Counted from the first letter of the stretch, positions 1 through 9,390 are shown. The stretch is DNA of 64,000 nt from Hydrogenophaga palleronii_A (GCF_031457455.1 NZ_JAVDWU010000005.1:186001-250000); one strand, 5' to 3'. Program-made: numbers and translations. Notes: generated by a model from the sequence alone, not told the origin.

Positions 1-1811
1 TGTTTCCCCAGCGTCTCGACTCCACCGTGGCTTACGACGTCGCCAAGGCGATGATGGATGGCTTCAACCGCCACTACCGGTTGTTCCGGACCGAGTCGGC
101 CCGCGCCAAACACCGTTTTGAAACGCGCGACTGGCGCGGCCAGCAGCGCGCCCAGCGCGAGCGCATCGAGTTCTATGACCTGCGTGTGAATGAGTGTGTG
201 AAGCGGTTGATGAAGGAGTTCAGAGCCGATGAGCAGCCCATGAACGTGTGGGAGCAGGTCAAGCTGCACTACATCGGCCTGCTGGTGAATCACCACCAGC
301 CGGAGCTGGCCGAAACCTTCTTCAATTCGGTCACCACCAAGATCCTCAAGCGCGCCTACTTCCAGAACGACTTCATCTTCGTGCGGCCGGCGGTGTCCAC
401 CGAATACATCGAAAACGAAGAGCCCACCGCCAGCCCTACCTACCGCTGCTACTACCCCACGGCCGAGAACATGCAGGCCGAGGCGCTGCGCATGATCCAG
501 GATTTCGACCTGCGTGTGCCGTTCGACAACCTGGAGCGCGACGCCGGTCTGGTGCTCGCCGCCATGAAGCGTCACTTTGACCATGTCAAGCTGCGCGCGA
601 ACTTTCAGTTCCAAGTGCTGTCCAGCCTATTCTTCCGCAACAAGGGCGCCTACGTGGTGGGCAAGATCATCAACGGCTTCCAGGAAGTGCCTTTCGCGCT
701 GCCCATCCTGCACAACGCCGACGGCAAACTGGTGATCGATGCGGCGCTGTTCGGCGAGGACGACCTGCTGATCCTGTTCAGTTTTGCGCGCGCCTATTTC
801 ATGGTCGACATCGAAATCCCGAGCGCCTATGTGCAGTTCCTGCGCAGCATGATGCCGCGCAAGCCGCGCGCCGAGTTCTACAACGCGCTCGGCCTGGCCA
901 AGCAGGGCAAGACGCTGTTCTACCGCGACTTCCTGTTTCACATGCGGCACAGCACCGACAAGTTCCGCATTGCCCCCGGCATCAAGGGTATGGTGATGCT
1001 GGTGTTCGATCTGCCTTCGTTTCCGTTCGTGTTCAAGGTCATCAAGGACTACTACCCGCCCCAGAAGGACACCTCGCGCGAGCAGATCCGCAACAAATAC
1101 CTGCTGGTGAAACAGCATGATCGCGTGGGCCGCATGGCCGACACGCTGGAGTTCTCCGAGGTGGGCTTCCCACGTGACCGCTTCACCGACGAATTGATCG
1201 AAGAGATCCAGAAGTTCGCCCCCAGCCAGCTGGAAATCTCCGACCGCAACGGCGACGGCGACATCGAGGTCGTGGTCAAGCATTGCTATATCGAGCGGCG
1301 CATGATTCCGCTCAACATCTACCTGCAGGAAGCCTTCGACACCTTGCAAGCCAAGGCCGACGACGCGCCCGCCCGTGCCCAGTTGAAGCGCGCGGTGGTG
1401 GAGTACGGCAACGCCATCAAGGACCTGGTAGCCGCCAACATCTTCCCCGGCGACATGTTGTGGAAGAACTTCGGCATCACCCGCCACGGCAAGGTGGTGT
1501 TCTACGACTACGACGAGATCGAATACATCACCGACTGCAACTTCCGCCGCGTGCCCGCGCCGCGCAATGAAGAAGACGAGATGTCAGGCGAGGTCTGGTA
1601 TTCGGTGGGCAAGCACGACGTGTTTCCCGAGACCTTCGGCCCCTTTCTGCTGGGCAATCCGCTGGTGCGCGAGGAATTCATGAAGCACCACGCCGACCTG
1701 CTGGACCGCGATTTCTGGCAGTCGCACAAGGAACGCATTGCCGCCGGGCATGTGCACGACGTTTTCCCCTACGAGCGGGACCGCCGCTTCCTTTCACACA
1801 CACTGGCCTGA
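1..1811 (+). CDS. aceK: Isocitrate dehydrogenase kinase/phosphatase AceK (5' end at window edge)
   Basis: Bifunctional cytoplasmic enzyme that phosphorylates and dephosphorylates isocitrate dehydrogenase and so sets the split between the TCA cycle and the glyoxylate shunt. The reading frame is open from the first base. Base 3 onward reads FPQRLDSTVAYDVAKAM, the usual AceK N-terminus, and bases 1-2 are 'tg', so the start codon is probably an ATG whose A lies one base outside the window. An internal GTG at 27 is less likely. At about 603 residues the protein is full family length. The C-terminal half holds the kinase-like region, with DYDEIEYITDCNFR near residue 500. It is followed after 37 bp by a thiolase gene, which fits acetate or fatty-acid metabolism. 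Confidence 0.95.
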   Translation, partial: FPQRLDSTVAYDVAKAMMDGFNRHYRLFRTESARAKHRFETRDWRGQQRAQRERIEFYDLRVNECVKRLMKEFRADEQPMNVWEQVKLHYIGLLVNHHQPELAETFFNSVTTKILKRAYFQNDFIFVRPAVSTEYIENEEPTASPTYRCYYPTAENMQAEALRMIQDFDLRVPFDNLERDAGLVLAAMKRHFDHVKLRANFQFQVLSSLFFRNKGAYVVGKIINGFQEVPFALPILHNADGKLVIDAALFGEDDLLILFSFARAYFMVDIEIPSAYVQFLRSMMPRKPRAEFYNALGLAKQGKTLFYRDFLFHMRHSTDKFRIAPGIKGMVMLVFDLPSFPFVFKVIKDYYPPQKDTSREQIRNKYLLVKQHDRVGRMADTLEFSEVGFPRDRFTDELIEEIQKFAPSQLEISDRNGDGDIEVVVKHCYIERRMIPLNIYLQEAFDTLQAKADDAPARAQLKRAVVEYGNAIKDLVAANIFPGDMLWKNFGITRHGKVVFYDYDEIEYITDCNFRRVPAPRNEEDEMSGEVWYSVGKHDVFPETFGPFLLGNPLVREEFMKHHADLLDRDFWQSHKERIAAGHVHDVFPYERDRRFLSHTLA

Positions 1812-1848
1812 CGGCCTCCCTTGACCCCTTTTTTTCAGGAGCGTTTAC

Positions 1849-3039
1849 ATGAGCAACACCACCGATCCCATCGTCATCGTCGGGGCCGCCCGCACCCCCA
1901 TGGGCTCTTTCCAGAGCGATTTCGCCAGCCAGTCCGCGCACGACCTGGGCGGTGTGGCCATCCAGGCTGCGGTTGAGCGATCAGGCGTGGACAAGGCGCT
2001 GGTCGACGAAGTGCTGTTCGGCAACTGCCTCATGGCCGGCCAAGGTCAGGCGCCCGCGCGCCAGGCAGCGATCAAGGGCGGCTTGCCGCTGTCGGCCGGT
2101 GCGGTCACCTTGTCCAAGATGTGCGGTTCCGGCATGAAGGCCACGATGCTGGCGCACGACATGCTGATGGCCGGCAGCGCCACCGTGATGGTGGCTGGTG
2201 GCATGGAGAGCATGACCAATGCCCCTTACCTGATGCTCAAGGGCCGTGGCGGCTACCGCATGGGCCACGACAAGATCTACGACCACATGATGCTCGACGG
2301 TCTGGAAGACGCCTACGAAGCCGGTCGCTCGATGGGGACCTTCGGCGAAGACTGCGCCGCCAAATACAGCTTCACCCGCGAACAGCAGGACGCCTTCGCC
2401 ATTGCCTCGGTCACGCGCGCCAAGGCCGCCACGGAGAGTGGTGCGTTTGCGAAAGAGATAGCGCCGGTGACCGTGAAGGACCGCAGCGGTGAACGTGTGG
2501 TGTCTGTGGACGAAGGCCCGGGCAAGGTCAAGCTCGACAAGGTCACCAGCCTGAAACCAGCATTCAAGAAAGACGGCACCATCACCGCCGCTTCCAGTTC
2601 CTCGATCAACGACGGCGCGGCCGCGCTGGTGCTGATGCGCCAGTCCACCGCGCAGGCCCAGGGACTGAAGCCGCTGGCCCGCATCGTGGCCCATGCCACC
2701 CACGCGCAGGAGCCAAACTGGTTCGCCACCGCCCCCGTGGGCGCCACCCAGAAGCTGCTGGCGAAAACCGGCTGGAGCGTGGCCGACGTGGATCTGTGGG
2801 AGATCAACGAAGCGTTCGCCGTGGTGCCCATGGCGCTGATGACCGAACTGTCCATTCCGCATGAGAAGGTCAACGTGAACGGCGGCGCCTGCGCGCTGGG
2901 CCACCCCATCGGCGCGAGTGGCGCACGCATTCTGGTCACCCTGCTGCATGCGCTGCAGGCACGCGGCGGCAGGAAGGGCGTGGCCACCTTGTGCATTGGC
3001 GGTGGTGAGGCCACGGCGATGGCCATTGAAATGTTGTGA
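1849..3039 (+). CDS. Acetyl-CoA C-acetyltransferase (thiolase)
   Basis: Condenses two acetyl-CoA, or cleaves 3-ketoacyl-CoA, in the cytoplasm. The 396-residue length is typical of thiolase II. The nucleophilic cysteine is C92 in KMCGSGMKA. The C-terminal catalytic elements are NEAF, the GHPIGASG box with H352, and C382 in CIGGGEA. A small departure is GGACALGHP, where most family members have GGAIALGHP. The start is supported by an AGGAG ribosome site 9-10 bases upstream. It sits between aceK and a VOC/SDR/acyl-CoA dehydrogenase run on the same strand, which suggests fatty acid or branched acyl-CoA turnover. Whether it acts in the biosynthetic or degradative direction cannot be told from sequence. 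Confidence 0.92.
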   Translation: MSNTTDPIVIVGAARTPMGSFQSDFASQSAHDLGGVAIQAAVERSGVDKALVDEVLFGNCLMAGQGQAPARQAAIKGGLPLSAGAVTLSKMCGSGMKATMLAHDMLMAGSATVMVAGGMESMTNAPYLMLKGRGGYRMGHDKIYDHMMLDGLEDAYEAGRSMGTFGEDCAAKYSFTREQQDAFAIASVTRAKAATESGAFAKEIAPVTVKDRSGERVVSVDEGPGKVKLDKVTSLKPAFKKDGTITAASSSSINDGAAALVLMRQSTAQAQGLKPLARIVAHATHAQEPNWFATAPVGATQKLLAKTGWSVADVDLWEINEAFAVVPMALMTELSIPHEKVNVNGGACALGHPIGASGARILVTLLHALQARGGRKGVATLCIGGGEATAMAIEML

Positions 3040-3055
3040 GCCGAGGCGTTTGAGC

Positions 3056-3448
3056 ATGTTGTCCCATGTCTTCGTCGGTGTGTCCGACTTTGATCGTGCC
3101 TTGCGCTTCTACAGCGCGGTGATGGGCTGTCTGGGCCACACGCTGCGCTTTTGCGAGCCTGCGCGACCTTGGGCCGGCTGGCACAGCGCTGGTGGCCAAC
3201 GCCCGTACTTCGTGATTGCGCATCCACACGACGGCGAAGCGCACCAAGCGGGCAATGGCCAAATGACGGCCTTCATGGCCAGTAGCCGGGCTGCTGTGGA
3301 TGCGGCGCACCGGGAAGCGCTGGCGCAGGGTGGGCGTTGCGAAGGCCCACCCGGTCTGCGGCCCGAATACCACGCCCACTACTATGGCGCCTACTTCCGG
3401 GACCCGGATGGCAACAAACTGGCCGTGGCTTGCCACGAACCCTCATGA
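3056..3448 (+). CDS. VOC family (glyoxalase-fold) protein
   Basis: A 130-residue single-module protein of the vicinal-oxygen-chelate superfamily. The N-terminus (HVFVGVSDFDRALRFYSAV) is the classic beta-alpha start of the fold. A PDGN turn near the C-terminus (FRDPDGNKLAVAC) precedes the usual metal-ligand strand. The family includes glyoxalases, dioxygenases and resistance proteins; the substrate here is unknown. The ATG at 3056 was chosen because it starts exactly at the domain; longer in-frame starts would overlap the upstream thiolase. Its stop overlaps the start of the next SDR gene (ATGA), so the two are probably translated together. Confidence 0.8.
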   Translation: MLSHVFVGVSDFDRALRFYSAVMGCLGHTLRFCEPARPWAGWHSAGGQRPYFVIAHPHDGEAHQAGNGQMTAFMASSRAAVDAAHREALAQGGRCEGPPGLRPEYHAHYYGAYFRDPDGNKLAVACHEPS

Positions 3449-4113
3449 ACGCGGTTCTCGTCGTTGGCGCCTCGCGAGGCATTGGTCTCGAACTGGTTCG
3501 GCAGTACCTGGCCGAAGGCCGGCGCGTGATCGCCACGGCGCGGAACGATGCCGGTGTGGCGCGGCTGAAAGCCCTCGGTGCCGAAGTGCTGCGGGTGGAC
3601 GTGAGCGACCCGGCCAGCGTGAGCGGCCTGGCCTGGCAGCTTGACGGCGAGAAGCTGGATGTGGCGCTTTACGTGGCTGGCGTGATGGACCGCGCCAGTG
3701 CCACCACGCCGCCCACGCGTGAAGCGTTTGACCGGGTCATGCACACCAACGTGCTGGGTGCCATGCAGGTGACGCCCCAGGTGCTGCCGATGGTGGAAGC
3801 CGCGCAGGGCGTGTTCGGTGTGCTCTCCAGCCGCATGAGCCAGATCGCCAGCGTGCCCGCGAGTAATGCCTGGCTGTACCGCGTGAGCAAGGCAGCGCTG
3901 AACATGGCGCTGAGCAGCGCGCGCTTTGATTACCCGGCGGCCCGCCTGGTGGCGCTGGACCCTGGCTGGGTGCAGACCGACATGGGTGGTGCAGCGGCGC
4001 CAGTGTCGCTGGAAGACAGCGTGAGCGGGCTGCGCAAAGTGATCGCCAATCTCACACCCGAAGACAACGGCTGCCTGCTGCATTTCGACGGCCGGCGTGC
4101 CGATCATTGGTAG
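3445..4113 (+). CDS. SDR family oxidoreductase
   Basis: Short-chain dehydrogenase/reductase of 222 residues, cytoplasmic and NAD(P)-dependent. The cofactor-binding glycine motif GASRGIG is at residues 8-14. The catalytic tyrosine and lysine are Y145 and K149 in YRVSK, with serines at 128-129. The usual NNAG structural motif is replaced by YVAG (residues 76-79), as in the C-factor-like branch. The start ATG overlaps the stop of the VOC gene by four bases. The C-terminus runs to 20 bases before the acyl-CoA dehydrogenase start, so the thiolase-VOC-SDR-dehydrogenase group is likely one operon. Substrate unknown. Confidence 0.85.
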   Translation: MNAVLVVGASRGIGLELVRQYLAEGRRVIATARNDAGVARLKALGAEVLRVDVSDPASVSGLAWQLDGEKLDVALYVAGVMDRASATTPPTREAFDRVMHTNVLGAMQVTPQVLPMVEAAQGVFGVLSSRMSQIASVPASNAWLYRVSKAALNMALSSARFDYPAARLVALDPGWVQTDMGGAAAPVSLEDSVSGLRKVIANLTPEDNGCLLHFDGRRADHW

Positions 4114-4132
4114 TTCTTTTTCTGGACCTTTC

Positions 4133-5260
4133 ATGCTGACCCAAGACCAACTCATGATCCGCGACGCGGTGCGCGCCTTTGCCCAGGAGCAGCTGTGGCC
4201 ACATGCGGCCAAATGGGACAAGGAACACCACTTCCCCAAAGACGTGCACAAGGGCCTGGCCGAGCTGGGGGCTTACGGCATCTGCGTGCCTGAGGCGCTG
4301 GGTGGGGCGGGGCTGGACTACGCGACCCTGGCCGTGGTGCTGGAAGAAATTGCCGCCGGCGACGGTGGCACCAGCACGGTGATTTCGGTGACCAATTGCC
4401 CGGTCAACGCCATCCTCATGCGCTATGGCAACCCACAGCAGCAGGAACAGTGGCTGCGGCCGCTGGCGGCCGGGCAGATGCTGGGCGCCTTCTGCCTGAC
4501 CGAACCGCATGTGGGTTCGGATGCATCCGCTTTGCGCACCACCGCCGTCAAACAGGGCGGCGAATACGTGATCAACGGCGTGAAGCAGTTCATCACCAGT
4601 GGCAAGAACGGTGACGTGGCCATCGTGATCGCGGTGACCGACAAGGGCGCGGGCAAGAAGGGCATGAGTGCCTTCATCGTGCCCACCAGCGCGCCCGGCT
4701 ATGTGGTGGCGCGGCTGGAAGACAAGCTGGGGCAGCACAGCAGCGACACCGCGCAGATCAATTTTGACAATTGCCGCATTCCGGCAGACCACCTGATTGG
4801 CGCCGAAGGCGAGGGCTATAAGATTGCCCTGAGCGCGCTTGAGGGTGGGCGCATCGGCATTGCGGCGCAGAGCATCGGTATGGCGCGCAGCGCTTTTGAG
4901 TGTGCGCTCAGCTACGCCAAGGAGCGGGAAAGTTTTGGCCAGCCCATCTTCAACCACCAGGCCGTGGGCTTCCGGCTGGCCGACATGGCGACCCAGATCG
5001 AGGCCGCCCGCGCGCTGGTGCAACACGCCGCCGCCTTGCGCGACGCCGGCCAGCCCTGCCTGAAGGAAGCGGCCATGGCCAAACTGTTTGCCAGCGAGAT
5101 GGCGGAAAAGGTGTGTTCCGACGCGATCCAGATCCACGGCGGCTACGGCTATGTGAGCGACTTTCCGGTGGAGCGCATCTACCGCGATGTGCGGGTGTGC
5201 CAGATCTACGAAGGCACGTCGGATGTGCAGAAAATCATCATCCAGCGCGCGCTGAGCTGA
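4133..5260 (+). CDS. Acyl-CoA dehydrogenase (short/branched-chain type)
   Basis: FAD-dependent enzyme that introduces the alpha-beta double bond into acyl-CoA and passes electrons to ETF. The 375-residue length is the standard size. It shows the FAD/substrate signature LTEPHVGSDASALRT (residues about 121-135), the GGYGYV motif, and the catalytic glutamate E360 in QIYEGTSDVQ. I chose ATG 4133 (MLTQDQL) because that is the family N-terminus; a GTG at 4097 would overlap the SDR gene. Behind the stop lies a GC-rich imperfect hairpin (about 5256-5300) that may end transcription before argB. Chain-length preference is not readable from the sequence. Confidence 0.93.
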   Translation: MLTQDQLMIRDAVRAFAQEQLWPHAAKWDKEHHFPKDVHKGLAELGAYGICVPEALGGAGLDYATLAVVLEEIAAGDGGTSTVISVTNCPVNAILMRYGNPQQQEQWLRPLAAGQMLGAFCLTEPHVGSDASALRTTAVKQGGEYVINGVKQFITSGKNGDVAIVIAVTDKGAGKKGMSAFIVPTSAPGYVVARLEDKLGQHSSDTAQINFDNCRIPADHLIGAEGEGYKIALSALEGGRIGIAAQSIGMARSAFECALSYAKERESFGQPIFNHQAVGFRLADMATQIEAARALVQHAAALRDAGQPCLKEAAMAKLFASEMAEKVCSDAIQIHGGYGYVSDFPVERIYRDVRVCQIYEGTSDVQKIIIQRALS

Positions 5261-5356
5261 GAGGCTGAGCGTCTTTTGCTCACGCTCGAAAACCTCAGCT
5301 TCTGATCGGATTGGGTACCCGGGGGCGGGGTGCGCGGGGACCCCGGCGGCGCGGCC

Positions 5357-5362
5357 TACAAT
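5357..5362 (+). promoter_or_regulatory. Possible -10 element of the argB promoter
   Basis: TACAAT lies 37 bases before the argB start at the end of a very GC-rich stretch, and it is the only good sigma-70 -10 hexamer in this 138-bp gap. No convincing -35 stands 17 bases upstream. This is a sequence-only suggestion. Confidence 0.3.
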
Positions 5363-5398
5363 TTGCGCACCGTCAAGCCTTCACCGGGAACCTGAAGC

Positions 5399-6304
5399 AT
5401 GTCCACTTCTGCCGCCGTCAATATTTCCCACATCAAGCCCCGCGAAAAAGCCGAACTGCTTGCGCAGGCCTTGCCCTACATCCGCAAGTACCACGGCAAG
5501 ACCATGGTCATCAAGTACGGCGGCAACGCCATGACCGACCCTCTCTTGCAACAGGCCTTTGCCGAAGACGTGGTTTTGCTCAAGCTGGTGGGCATCAACC
5601 CGGTGGTGGTGCACGGCGGCGGCCCGCAGATCGAGACGCTGCTCAAGCGCCTGGGAAAGCAGGGCCAGTTCATTCAGGGCATGCGCGTCACCGACGAAGA
5701 GACCATGGAGGTCGTGGAGTGGGTGCTGGCGGGCCAGGTGCAACAGGACATCGTGGGCCTGATCAACCAGGCCGGTGGCAAGGCGGTGGGCCTCACCGGG
5801 CGCGATGGCGCCATGATCCGGGCACGCAAGCTGCGCATGGCCGACGCGAAAGACCCCAGCCTGGAACACGACGTGGGACAGGTGGGCGACATTGAAAGCA
5901 TCGACCCGGGTGTGGTGCAGGCCCTGCAAGACGATGCCTTCATTCCGGTGGTCAGCCCCATCGGTTTTGGCGCCAGCAACGAGAGCTACAACATCAATGC
6001 CGACGTGGTGGCCGCCAAGCTGGCGACCGTGCTGCAGGCCGAGAAACTGCTCATGCTGACCAACATCCCGGGCGTGCTCGACAAGGACGGCCAACTGCTG
6101 ACCGAACTCACGCCGCGCCGCATCGACGAACTGTGCGAAGACGGCACCATCTCCGGCGGCATGCTGCCCAAGATTGCCGGTGCACTGGATGCGGCCAAGA
6201 GCGGTGTGAATGCCGTGCACATCCTGGACGGTCGCGTGCCGCACGCGCTGCTGCTCGAGGTCTTAGGTGACCAGCCCTTCGGCACCATGATCAGATCACA
6301 CTGA
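5399..6304 (+). CDS. argB: Acetylglutamate kinase
   Basis: Second step of arginine biosynthesis: ATP-dependent phosphorylation of N-acetyl-L-glutamate. The protein has 301 residues. Hallmarks are the N-terminal KYGGNAM and VHGGGPQI phosphate and substrate loops, LTGRDG in the middle, NINADVVA, LTNIPGVLD, and the GGMLPKI region near the C-terminus. The long N-terminal helix before IKYGG is the type found in hexameric, arginine-inhibited enzymes; feedback control is inference from that. It stands alone, apart from other arg genes, as is common in Burkholderiales. A mosaic repeat (6346-6429) separates it from the response regulator gene. Confidence 0.97.
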   Translation: MSTSAAVNISHIKPREKAELLAQALPYIRKYHGKTMVIKYGGNAMTDPLLQQAFAEDVVLLKLVGINPVVVHGGGPQIETLLKRLGKQGQFIQGMRVTDEETMEVVEWVLAGQVQQDIVGLINQAGGKAVGLTGRDGAMIRARKLRMADAKDPSLEHDVGQVGDIESIDPGVVQALQDDAFIPVVSPIGFGASNESYNINADVVAAKLATVLQAEKLLMLTNIPGVLDKDGQLLTELTPRRIDELCEDGTISGGMLPKIAGALDAAKSGVNAVHILDGRVPHALLLEVLGDQPFGTMIRSH

Positions 6305-6345
6305 AATGTTGGCCGCCAAGCCCGCTGCCGGCGAAGGGGCAGTTG

Positions 6346-6429
6346 TCCAGGGCACCCGAGGATCCGGCTTTGCCGGTCCCAGGGTGCGTCCCCCTCAGGG
6401 GGATCGCGCGAAGCGCGGCAGGGGGAGTC
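6346..6429 (-). repeat. Mosaic three-hairpin repeat, copy A
   Basis: Read on the minus strand this shows the shared plan: a C-rich arm with a TTCG loop, a CCCCC/GGGGG hairpin, then a CACC...GGTG hairpin around an inner CCGGC/GCCGG stem and a closing CCCTGGA. It is the only clear copy not in sense orientation behind its upstream gene; it lies between argB and the response regulator. Confidence 0.7.
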
Positions 6430-6434
6430 TCTAG

Positions 6435-7127
6435 ATGCGGTTGCTTTTGGTCGAAGACGATGTGATGGTGGCCAGTGGCATCAAGCTGGGGCTTTGTGAT
6501 GCTGGTTACACCGTGGACTGGGTGGGCAGCGCCGAGCGGGCAGAAGTGGCCTTGCAGAGCGACAGCTTCGATCTCGCGATCGTTGACATCGGTCTGCCCG
6601 GCATTGATGGACTCACCTTGACGCGGCGCCTTCGCACGGGTGGCCTGGCCATGCCGGTGCTGATCCTGACCGCGCGCGATGCCTTACAGGACCGCGTACA
6701 AGGCCTCGACCTCGGGGCAGACGACTACATGGTCAAGCCCTTCGAACTGCCAGAATTGCTCGCCCGCCTGCGCGCCTTGCTCCGGCGTTCACAGGCTGCC
6801 ACGTCGGCGGTGCTGGCCTTTGGCCCGATCGAGATGGACACGGCCCACCGGCGCGCCACCTTGTCAGGGGAGACCATGGAGCTGGGGCCGCGTGAGTGGT
6901 CGGTGCTGGAGTACCTGCTGATGCAGGCGCCCAAGCCGGCGGCAAAAGACAAGCTGCTGCAGGCGCTCACCGGTTGGGACAAAGAGATCACGCCCAACGC
7001 CATCGAGGTCTACATCTCGCGGCTGCGAGCCAAACTGGACCCGGCGGGTGTGGCGTTGCGCGCGATCCGCGGGTTTGGCTACCGTCTCGAACTGCGCTCG
7101 ACCGGCAGCGATGCGCCTCTTTCCTGA
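6435..7127 (+). CDS. OmpR/PhoB-family response regulator (TctD/QseB-like)
   Basis: DNA-binding response regulator, 230 residues. The receiver domain (1-115) has the acidic pocket EDD at 7-9, the phospho-acceptor D51 in VDIGLPG, the conserved threonine in LTARD, and the lysine in VKPFE. The winged-helix domain (about 130-225) ends in the typical RGFGYRLE. It overlaps the next gene, a histidine kinase, by 17 bases, so they form one operon and a cognate pair. The closest named relatives are TctD (tricarboxylate uptake) and QseB. No tctCBA genes are nearby, so the regulon is unknown. Confidence 0.92.
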   Translation: MRLLLVEDDVMVASGIKLGLCDAGYTVDWVGSAERAEVALQSDSFDLAIVDIGLPGIDGLTLTRRLRTGGLAMPVLILTARDALQDRVQGLDLGADDYMVKPFELPELLARLRALLRRSQAATSAVLAFGPIEMDTAHRRATLSGETMELGPREWSVLEYLLMQAPKPAAKDKLLQALTGWDKEITPNAIEVYISRLRAKLDPAGVALRAIRGFGYRLELRSTGSDAPLS

Positions 7128-8598
7128 TCGCAGTGCCCCCGAGGGCATGATCTGGGGTTTGCAGCGCCGCCTGCTGGTGCTGCTGATGCTGCCACTGGGT
7201 GTGGTGGCGCTGGTCAGTGTGTATTTGCACTACCAACGAGCGGGCACGGCCGCCTTGCAACAAGACCAACAATTGCTGCGCCTGGTGCCGTTGCTGGTGG
7301 ATTCGGTGGTGGTGACCACCCAGCGTCGCCAGGCAGTCGACAGCGCCACCGAACCGTTTCTGAATCAAGGCGCCCTCTCTCAGACCCAGCCCGGCCTGGC
7401 CCTGCTGCTGGCGCCGCCGGTGGACGAGTTCCTCAAGGAGCGGGAAGGCGTGGCCTTTTACGGCATCTTCAATGCACAAGGCACGCCCTTATTGGGTGAG
7501 TCCTGGTTCCCCACCGTGCTGCCAGCGACCGGCGATCCTGAATTCCTGAGCGTGGTGGAAGGCGGCATCACCTACCGGGTGGTGGCGCAGCGCAGCAGCA
7601 GTTCGGCGGGTGACCTGATCGTGATGCTGGCCGATGGATCGGACGCGCGGCAGAACTGGTTGCAGACGGTGCTCTTGCGGGTGCTGCTGCCCAACGTCGC
7701 ACTGTTGGTGCTGGCCGCCATCGCCGTCACCTGGGCGGTGGCGCGGGCCTTGCAGCCGTTGATCGATCTCAAGCAGGCGGTTGAGCGCCGCTCCCCGCGT
7801 GACCTCAGCCCGATCGTCACCGACAGTGCGCCTTCCGAGGTGCGCCCGCTGGTGGCTTCGCTCAACCGGCTGTTTGGCTTGGTCAATGCGCAGACGGAGG
7901 CGCAGCGCCGCTTTGTGGCCGATGCGGCACACCAGTTGCGCACGCCGCTGGCTGGCTTGCAGGCCCAGGTGGAAGCCTGGGCGCAGGCGGCGCGCGGCAT
8001 GTCCACCGGAGAACTCTTGCCCTTGCGGGTGGATCAGGTGCGCCGCATGCGCGATGCCACACGCCGAACCTCGCAACTGGCCAACCAGTTGCTGGCCTTG
8101 TCGCGTGCCGACACGGTCAGCGTGGAAGCCCAGCCTGAGCAGCAGGTCGACCTCAAGGACCTGTGCGAGAGCATTCTGGCGCTCTACCTGGACGCCGCGG
8201 CGGACCGACAGATCGATCTGGGCCTTGAAACCCGGGAAGCGCAGGTGCGGGGACATGCCTGGTTGCTGCGCGAGCTGCTTATCAACCTGGTGGACAACGC
8301 CATCCGCTACACCCCGGTGGGCGGCCGCGTCACCCTGCGCTGCGGCCAGACGAAATCGCCTGACGAACGCAGCGCCTGGCTGGAGGTCGAAGACGATGGC
8401 CCGGGCATTCCCTGTGATGAGCAGGAGCGGGTGCTGCAACGCTTTTACCGCGTACCGGGCACCGTGGGCGAGGGCAACGGACTGGGCCTGGCCATTGCAG
8501 ATGAAATCGCTCGCGCGCACCATACGCAACTCCAGCTTGCCGTGGGCGCCATGGGGCATGGGCTGCGTGTGCGCGTGGTGTTTGCCGCCGTCGCATGA
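7111..8598 (+). CDS. Sensor histidine kinase (TctE-like)
   Basis: Inner-membrane kinase of 495 residues paired with the upstream response regulator. An N-terminal membrane helix (LLVLLMLPLGVVALVSV, about 19-35) leads into a periplasmic domain of about 150 residues of the 2CSK_N type. A second helix (LLPNVALLVLAAIAVTWAV) follows, then a HAMP-like stretch. The dimerisation domain has the phospho-accepting H274 in DAAHQLRTPLAG. The ATPase domain shows NLVDNAIRYTP, DDGPGIP and GNGLGLAI. ATG 7111 overlaps the regulator gene; ATG 7147 (MIWGLQRRL) is an alternative start. The stimulus is unknown, possibly a di- or tricarboxylate by analogy with TctE. Confidence 0.9.
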   Translation: MRLFPDRSAPEGMIWGLQRRLLVLLMLPLGVVALVSVYLHYQRAGTAALQQDQQLLRLVPLLVDSVVVTTQRRQAVDSATEPFLNQGALSQTQPGLALLLAPPVDEFLKEREGVAFYGIFNAQGTPLLGESWFPTVLPATGDPEFLSVVEGGITYRVVAQRSSSSAGDLIVMLADGSDARQNWLQTVLLRVLLPNVALLVLAAIAVTWAVARALQPLIDLKQAVERRSPRDLSPIVTDSAPSEVRPLVASLNRLFGLVNAQTEAQRRFVADAAHQLRTPLAGLQAQVEAWAQAARGMSTGELLPLRVDQVRRMRDATRRTSQLANQLLALSRADTVSVEAQPEQQVDLKDLCESILALYLDAAADRQIDLGLETREAQVRGHAWLLRELLINLVDNAIRYTPVGGRVTLRCGQTKSPDERSAWLEVEDDGPGIPCDEQERVLQRFYRVPGTVGEGNGLGLAIADEIARAHHTQLQLAVGAMGHGLRVRVVFAAVA

Positions 8599-8706
8599 GT
8601 GCTCCCTTGGAACCGGGAAAGCCTGTGCGAAAATGAAACAAGGGATGACAAAAGAAACCGGGCGCACATCTGGCCCGCCAGCAGACAACCGACGGACCGA
8701 CTGCCC

Positions 8707-9390
8707 ATGACCTCCAGCGCACCTGAGCACATGCCCATGGCCGACATCGCCCCCGACAGCCCTGCGGAAGCGGCGGCTGCGACTGAAGGCAACGGGCGAA
8801 AGCGGCCCAAACCGGGTGAACGCCGCGTGCAGATTCTTCAGGCGCTGGCGGCCATGCTGGAACAACCCGGTGCCGAGCGCGTCACCACGGCCGCACTGGC
8901 CGCCCGGCTGGAAGTGAGCGAGGCCGCGCTGTACCGGCACTTTGCCAGCAAGGCGCAGATGTTCGAGGGCCTGATCGAGTTCATCGAACAATCGGTGTTC
9001 GGTCTGGTCAACCAGCTGGTGGAGCGTGAGCCCGACGGCAACGCGCGTTCGCGCAAGCTGGTGACCTTGCTGCTGCAGTTCGGTGAAAAGAACCCGGGCA
9101 TGACGCGTGTGATGGTGGGCGACGCACTGGTTCACGAAAACGAGCGCCTGCAGCAACGCATGAACCTGTTCTTCGACAAGATCGAGTCCGCACTTCGGCA
9201 GAACCTGCGTGAAGTGGCCCTGGTGGCACAGGTGGCCACACCCACGGTGGATGCCCAGGCCGACGCTTCGGCCATCACCGCCTTCTGCGTCGGGCGCCTG
9301 CAGCGTTTTGCACGCAGCGGGTTCAAGCGCTCACCCAGCGAACACCTGGAACACAGCCTGGCTTTGTTGCTGCCGGTCACGCATCTCTGA
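8707..9390 (+). CDS. slmA: Nucleoid occlusion factor SlmA (TetR family)
   Basis: TetR-fold DNA-binding protein that blocks FtsZ ring assembly over the nucleoid. After a low-complexity, alanine- and proline-rich N-terminus comes KRPKPGERRVQILQAL, then the helix-turn-helix (TAALAARLEVSEAALYRHF) and FEGLIEFIEQSVF, all typical of SlmA. At 227 residues it is longer than the E. coli protein (198) because of the N-terminal extension; ATGs at 8707, 8731 and 8737 are all possible, and I give the longest reasonable one. Proximity to argB is common in Burkholderiales. Downstream lie two small palindromes before the next TetR gene. Confidence 0.9.
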   Translation: MTSSAPEHMPMADIAPDSPAEAAAATEGNGRKRPKPGERRVQILQALAAMLEQPGAERVTTAALAARLEVSEAALYRHFASKAQMFEGLIEFIEQSVFGLVNQLVEREPDGNARSRKLVTLLLQFGEKNPGMTRVMVGDALVHENERLQQRMNLFFDKIESALRQNLREVALVAQVATPTVDAQADASAITAFCVGRLQRFARSGFKRSPSEHLEHSLALLLPVTHL